Source: CAYLKS01 sp964384205 [NCBI: uncultured bacterium] | GTDB taxonomy: Bacteria; JAGOEH01 | Direction: 5' to 3' | Length of the DNA stretch: 10,657 nt | Assembly (NCBI GenBank): GCA_964384205.1 | Contig: CAYLKS010000083.1 | Coordinates: 1-10,657, forward strand | Shown here: piece by piece, positions 8,145 to 10,657 of the stretch | How positions within the stretch are numbered: position 1 is the first letter of the stretch | Layout: the number at the start of each line of letters is the position of its first letter | The notes under the pieces: model-generated | The model's database searches: none | Seen by the model: only the letters and a program-made list of their open reading frames with translations | Told to the model about the DNA's origin: nothing | Translations under genes and position numbers: made by a program

Positions 8145-10067
8145 TTAAAATAAACTATAGAAAATTCTTGTCATAAAAGAAATAATAATTGCCAGAGAAA
8201 ATGTCAAAAGCATAACAATGCCTGCTTTTTTCCATTTTAACTCACGGCTTAATGCTCCAATAGTAGCCAAACAGGGAATATAAAATGTTACAAACATGGT
8301 AAATGTCATAATTTGAGTAGTTGTCATCACTTGTGCTATTTTATTTGTACCTAATGCACTGAATAACATTATCAAAGCTAATTCTTTTCTCATAATTCCA
8401 AATAGTAATACTGTCCCTACAGCAACTGGCAGCCCTAATAATTGAACTGTCAAAGGTTTTAATATGGCATTTATGGTGTTATCCCATTTATAGTATGATA
8501 TAATTTCCATTATTATACTGCCAATAATCAATAAAGGCCATGCCATATATACAAAATCTTTTAATCTGAACCATGTTTTGCTTAATAAAGATTTGATGGA
8601 TGGAAGATGATATTTAGGTATTTCTAAGATAAGTCCTGGGCTTACTTCCGGCATAACTTTTGACAAAAATTTCCCAGTAATTCCGATTATAACTATATTT
8701 AATATATAAATCAAGATAGCAGCCTGTCCTGAAATATAAAAGCCCACCAATCCCAATATAACGGTTAGCCGCGCAGAACATGGCACAAGCGTTGTTAATG
8801 TAGCTGTTATAAATTTATCTCTATCCGATTTTAATATTCGTGTAGCAAGTATACCTGGAACTGTACAGCCATATCCCATGATCATTGGAAAAATTGAAGT
8901 ACCATGAAGCCCAATCTTATGCATTATATTATCTACCATATATGCAACCCTGGCAAGATATCCTGTATCTTCTAATAATGATAAAATAATAAAAAATGGG
9001 AATAAATATGGTATAACTATCATTATACCACCACCAACCCCCTGCACCAATCCATTTAATGAATGATATATAAGAGGGTTATGTTTAAAATTAGTTTGCA
9101 AATAATTCCCTATTATCTCAAAAAAATCTCCAAAAAAAGGCTCTATTAAACCTCCAAACCAGAAAACTATTTGAAAAGAAAGATATAATATCAAAATTAA
9201 AAATAAGTGCCCCAATATTGGGTGAAGTAAAATATTATCAATAAGGTCACGAATATCTCTTTTAACATTTCTGTTTACAATTGCCACTTTTTCAAAAATA
9301 TTAAATGACATATTATGTCTTACAGACGAAATAATAAAAGAAGAATCTTTATTCGGTATAGATTCTAATTTTTTTATCATACTATTTATATCTGACATTT
9401 CTGTTTCTGCTAATTTATCGTCTATAAGTTTTACAAATATTTCATCTTTTTCTATCAGCTTAATTGCTGCAAATCTTTTATTAAATTGTAAATCTATGTT
9501 TTCTAATCTATTTTCTACTTGATTTATGATTTTCTCAACATCAGCAGGACCTTCTATTATTTTAGGAACTTTTTTTTCTTTTGATAATTTATAAGCTGTA
9601 TCAAAAATTTCATAAATTCCTACACCTTCTCTTCCTATTGATGTAATAACGGGAATACCAAGTAAATCAGATAATTTTTCTGTATTAATATTTATCCCTT
9701 TTCGCTTAGCTTCATCAATCATATTCAATACAAGAATCATTGGTTTTTGTAATTCCATTAACTGCAATGTAAGTTCAAGACTTCTTGATAGTACCGAAGC
9801 ATCGCAAATATTAATAATTACATTATCTTCATTATACTTTGAATATAAATAAGTTATTGTGGCCTTTTCAGCATCATCGGAAGGTACTAATGAGTATGTT
9901 CCTGGGAGATCAATTATATTAAATTTCCCATTATGGAGAATAATCTCTCCTTTTGTATAGGTTACAGTAACACCTGGAAAATTCGATGCAATAGATTTAT
10001 AACCAATTACTTCATTGAATATTGTACTTTTTCCACAATTGGGCTGCCCTATAAGTAAAAATTCCAT
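8145..10067 (-). CDS. feoB: Ferrous iron transport protein B
   Basis: GTP-driven inner-membrane Fe(II) importer, 640 residues, shorter than E. coli FeoB (about 770) but in the range of compact FeoB proteins. The N-terminal G domain has G1 GQPNCGKS (7-14), G2 Thr33 in NFPGVTV (29-35), G3 DLPG (53-56), G4 NMID (115-118) and a G5-like SIGREGVG (143-150). A helical regulatory segment (about 170-265) leads to the membrane domain. That domain has two gate repeats, with GYGCTVPG (398-405, Cys401) and LVPCSARL (427-434, Cys430), and a third conserved cysteine in YIPCLATIG (596-604, Cys599). Oddity: G1 reads GQPN where most FeoB proteins have GNPN; the second Asn (Asn10) is kept. The ribosome binding site GGAGGAAT is formed by the last codons of feoA, and only two bases separate the genes. 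Confidence 0.97.
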   Translation of the reverse strand: MEFLLIGQPNCGKSTIFNEVIGYKSIASNFPGVTVTYTKGEIILHNGKFNIIDLPGTYSLVPSDDAEKATITYLYSKYNEDNVIINICDASVLSRSLELTLQLMELQKPMILVLNMIDEAKRKGININTEKLSDLLGIPVITSIGREGVGIYEIFDTAYKLSKEKKVPKIIEGPADVEKIINQVENRLENIDLQFNKRFAAIKLIEKDEIFVKLIDDKLAETEMSDINSMIKKLESIPNKDSSFIISSVRHNMSFNIFEKVAIVNRNVKRDIRDLIDNILLHPILGHLFLILILYLSFQIVFWFGGLIEPFFGDFFEIIGNYLQTNFKHNPLIYHSLNGLVQGVGGGIMIVIPYLFPFFIILSLLEDTGYLARVAYMVDNIMHKIGLHGTSIFPMIMGYGCTVPGILATRILKSDRDKFITATLTTLVPCSARLTVILGLVGFYISGQAAILIYILNIVIIGITGKFLSKVMPEVSPGLILEIPKYHLPSIKSLLSKTWFRLKDFVYMAWPLLIIGSIIMEIISYYKWDNTINAILKPLTVQLLGLPVAVGTVLLFGIMRKELALIMLFSALGTNKIAQVMTTTQIMTFTMFVTFYIPCLATIGALSRELKWKKAGIVMLLTFSLAIIISFMTRIFYSLF

Positions 10068-10069
10068 TT

Positions 10070-10300
10070 TTATTCCTCCTCGACAATTATCTTTTGAGCA
10101 AGTCCATATCCAATTGCTATTTCAGATCCATTAGACTCAACAATCATAGGGCCCTTCATAATATTTTTCCGCTTTATCTTTACTATATCTCCAAATTGTA
10201 TGCCAAAATTTTGTAAATTTTTTCTTGCTTTTAATCCAGCATTTATATTGACTATTTTAACCTTACTACCTGGTTCACATTCTACTAATAATTTTTGCAT
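10070..10300 (-). CDS. feoA: Ferrous iron transport protein A
   Basis: A 76-residue cytoplasmic protein with the SH3-like FeoA fold: a basic N-terminal strand (KVKIVNINAG, 13-22), then NFGIQFGDIVKIKRK (31-45), KGPMIVESNGSEIAIGYGLA (49-68) and a closing strand, QKIIVEEE. FeoA is thought to bind the FeoB membrane complex and support Fe(II) uptake. It is the first gene of the feo-envelope operon. The start is backed by AAAGGAC about seven bases upstream. The acidic C-terminal codons (Glu-Glu-Glu, GAG GAG GAA) double as the ribosome binding site for feoB. Confidence 0.95.
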   Translation of the reverse strand: MQKLLVECEPGSKVKIVNINAGLKARKNLQNFGIQFGDIVKIKRKNIMKGPMIVESNGSEIAIGYGLAQKIIVEEE

Positions 10301-10326
10301 AATATACTGTCCTTTTTTGTTTCTTT

Positions 10327-10354
10327 ATTATAAAAGTTTTTTTTACAAAGTCAA
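10327..10354 (-). promoter_or_regulatory. Promoter of the feoAB-envelope operon
   Basis: Read on the minus strand: -35 TTGACT (10354-10349), 16-base spacer, -10 TATAAT (10332-10327), matching sigma-70 at 5/6 and 6/6. The transcript would start at about 10320, leaving a leader of about 20 bases with the feoA ribosome binding site. An 11-base inverted repeat, TTTAT-A-ATAAA on the minus strand (10334-10324), overlaps the -10. It could be part of an iron-regulator operator, but it is AT-only and I see no classical Fur box. The motif AAAAAAACTT occurs twice, 19 bases apart, once just before each promoter element. Confidence 0.75.
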
Positions 10355-10375
10355 GTTTTTTTATTAAAAGCAAAG

Positions 10376-10390
10376 TATATTAAAAATATA
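10376..10390. repeat. AT-only palindrome upstream of the feo promoter
   Basis: TATATT-AAA-AATATA is a perfect 6-3-6 inverted repeat, 22-36 bases upstream of the feo -35 box. The position would suit an activator or a curved upstream element. The composition makes chance likely. Confidence 0.3.
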
Positions 10391-10486
10391 TTATAAAATT
10401 ATAAAAAAAATTCAATATATAGTTTTTTATCATAAATATGGAACCTTCAACTTTTAGTTTTAATATATGTTTTCTAAATTAATTAA

Positions 10487-10513
10487 AAACAAATTCTTCA
10501 ATAGAATTTGTTT
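10487..10513 (-). terminator. 27-base perfect hairpin, possible terminator entering from the right
   Basis: AAACAAATTCT (10487-10497), five-base loop, AGAATTTGTTT (10503-10513): an 11-bp perfect stem. On the minus strand it is followed by TTAATTAATTT, giving a T-rich tail, so it could end a minus-strand gene lying beyond the right edge. The stem has only two G-C pairs and would be weak. On the plus strand it is followed by A-rich sequence, unlike a terminator. Confidence 0.4.
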
Positions 10514-10637
10514 AAAAATTCAATCTCAAAATTTTATTAAAAATAATTTCAAAATCCATCTTTTTCTTAGATATTTCTCAAATATTTTATTTCTAATAAT
10601 ACTTTATATAAAAAATTACTGCATAATAATATAGTGT

Positions 10638-10657
10638 ATGACAAAAATAAAAAAGGC
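10638..10657 (+). CDS. Possible start of a divergent gene, cut off by the window edge
   Basis: An ATG at 10638 opens MTKIKK and runs off the edge. The lysine-rich beginning suits a real N-terminus, and CATAAT at 10622-10627 preceded by TG could serve as an extended -10. There is no ribosome binding site. Six codons are too few to judge; it could be chance. Confidence 0.2.

Larger units (their letters stand above)
10355..10657. other. AT-rich non-coding end of the window
   Basis: Upstream of the feo promoter I find no confident gene for about 300 bases. The stretch holds the AT palindrome at 10376-10390, the 27-base hairpin at 10487-10513 and, at the very end, a possible start codon of a plus-strand gene at 10638. 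All three minus-strand frames entering from the right edge reach a stop within about 30 codons. Confidence 0.6.

Noticed and set aside
10538-10584. Minus-strand 14-codon ORF (MDFEIIFNKILRLNF) before the 27-base hairpin
   Set aside because: It lacks a proper ribosome binding site, and short ORFs of this kind are expected by chance in such AT-rich DNA.
10566-10657. Minus-strand frame open from the right edge for 28 codons, possibly the end of a gene
   Set aside because: The other two frames are also open for 13-20 codons, the product is low-complexity, and no family signal is visible.

Overview
The window is very AT-rich (visibly under 30% GC) and densely coded. It comes from a bacterium with an outer membrane: it encodes a Wzi-like outer-membrane beta-barrel with a signal peptide, a periplasmic-sensing chemoreceptor, and FeoAB ferrous iron uptake. 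Clear purine-rich ribosome binding sites precede several genes. The chemoreceptor combines a dCache_3-type sensor, a cysteine-rich HAMP insertion and a C-terminal CZB domain. From memory of these families this suits anaerobic or microaerobic diderms such as Deferribacterota, Fusobacteriota, Campylobacterota, Desulfobacterota or related candidate phyla. I cannot place it more exactly without a search.

Layout: 146-2605 (+) is a large methyl-accepting chemotaxis protein. It converges, across 83 bases, on 2689-3747 (-), a GAF-like/GGDEF diguanylate cyclase whose stop codon lies inside its own intrinsic terminator. After a 340-base non-coding gap, a tightly packed minus-strand operon reads feoA (10300-10070), feoB (10067-8145), a Wzi-like beta-barrel gene (8138-6609), an SGNH hydrolase/acyltransferase-like membrane protein gene (6621-5425) and a MATE transporter gene (5428-4088). 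Gaps inside it are 2 and 6 bases, followed by two overlaps of the ATGA type. A near-consensus promoter (TTGACT-16-TATAAT on the minus strand) lies about 20 bases upstream of feoA. The last 357 bases hold that promoter, AT-only palindromes, a 27-base hairpin and possibly the first codons of a divergent plus-strand gene.

How the genes may work together: FeoA and FeoB import Fe(II) across the inner membrane. The three following genes look like envelope or surface-polysaccharide functions (outer-membrane Wzi-like barrel, SGNH enzyme with the D-x-H-W motif of O-acetyltransferases, MOP-superfamily transporter). Their packing implies co-transcription with iron uptake, so surface modification may be linked to iron supply; this is inference. 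The chemoreceptor and the diguanylate cyclase are separate signalling genes, one for taxis and one for c-di-GMP. I see no CRISPR array, tRNA, rRNA, insertion sequence or phage gene. The least-explained parts are the feo-envelope operon, the six-cysteine insertion in the chemoreceptor, and a possible small plus-strand transcript in the 3748-4087 gap.
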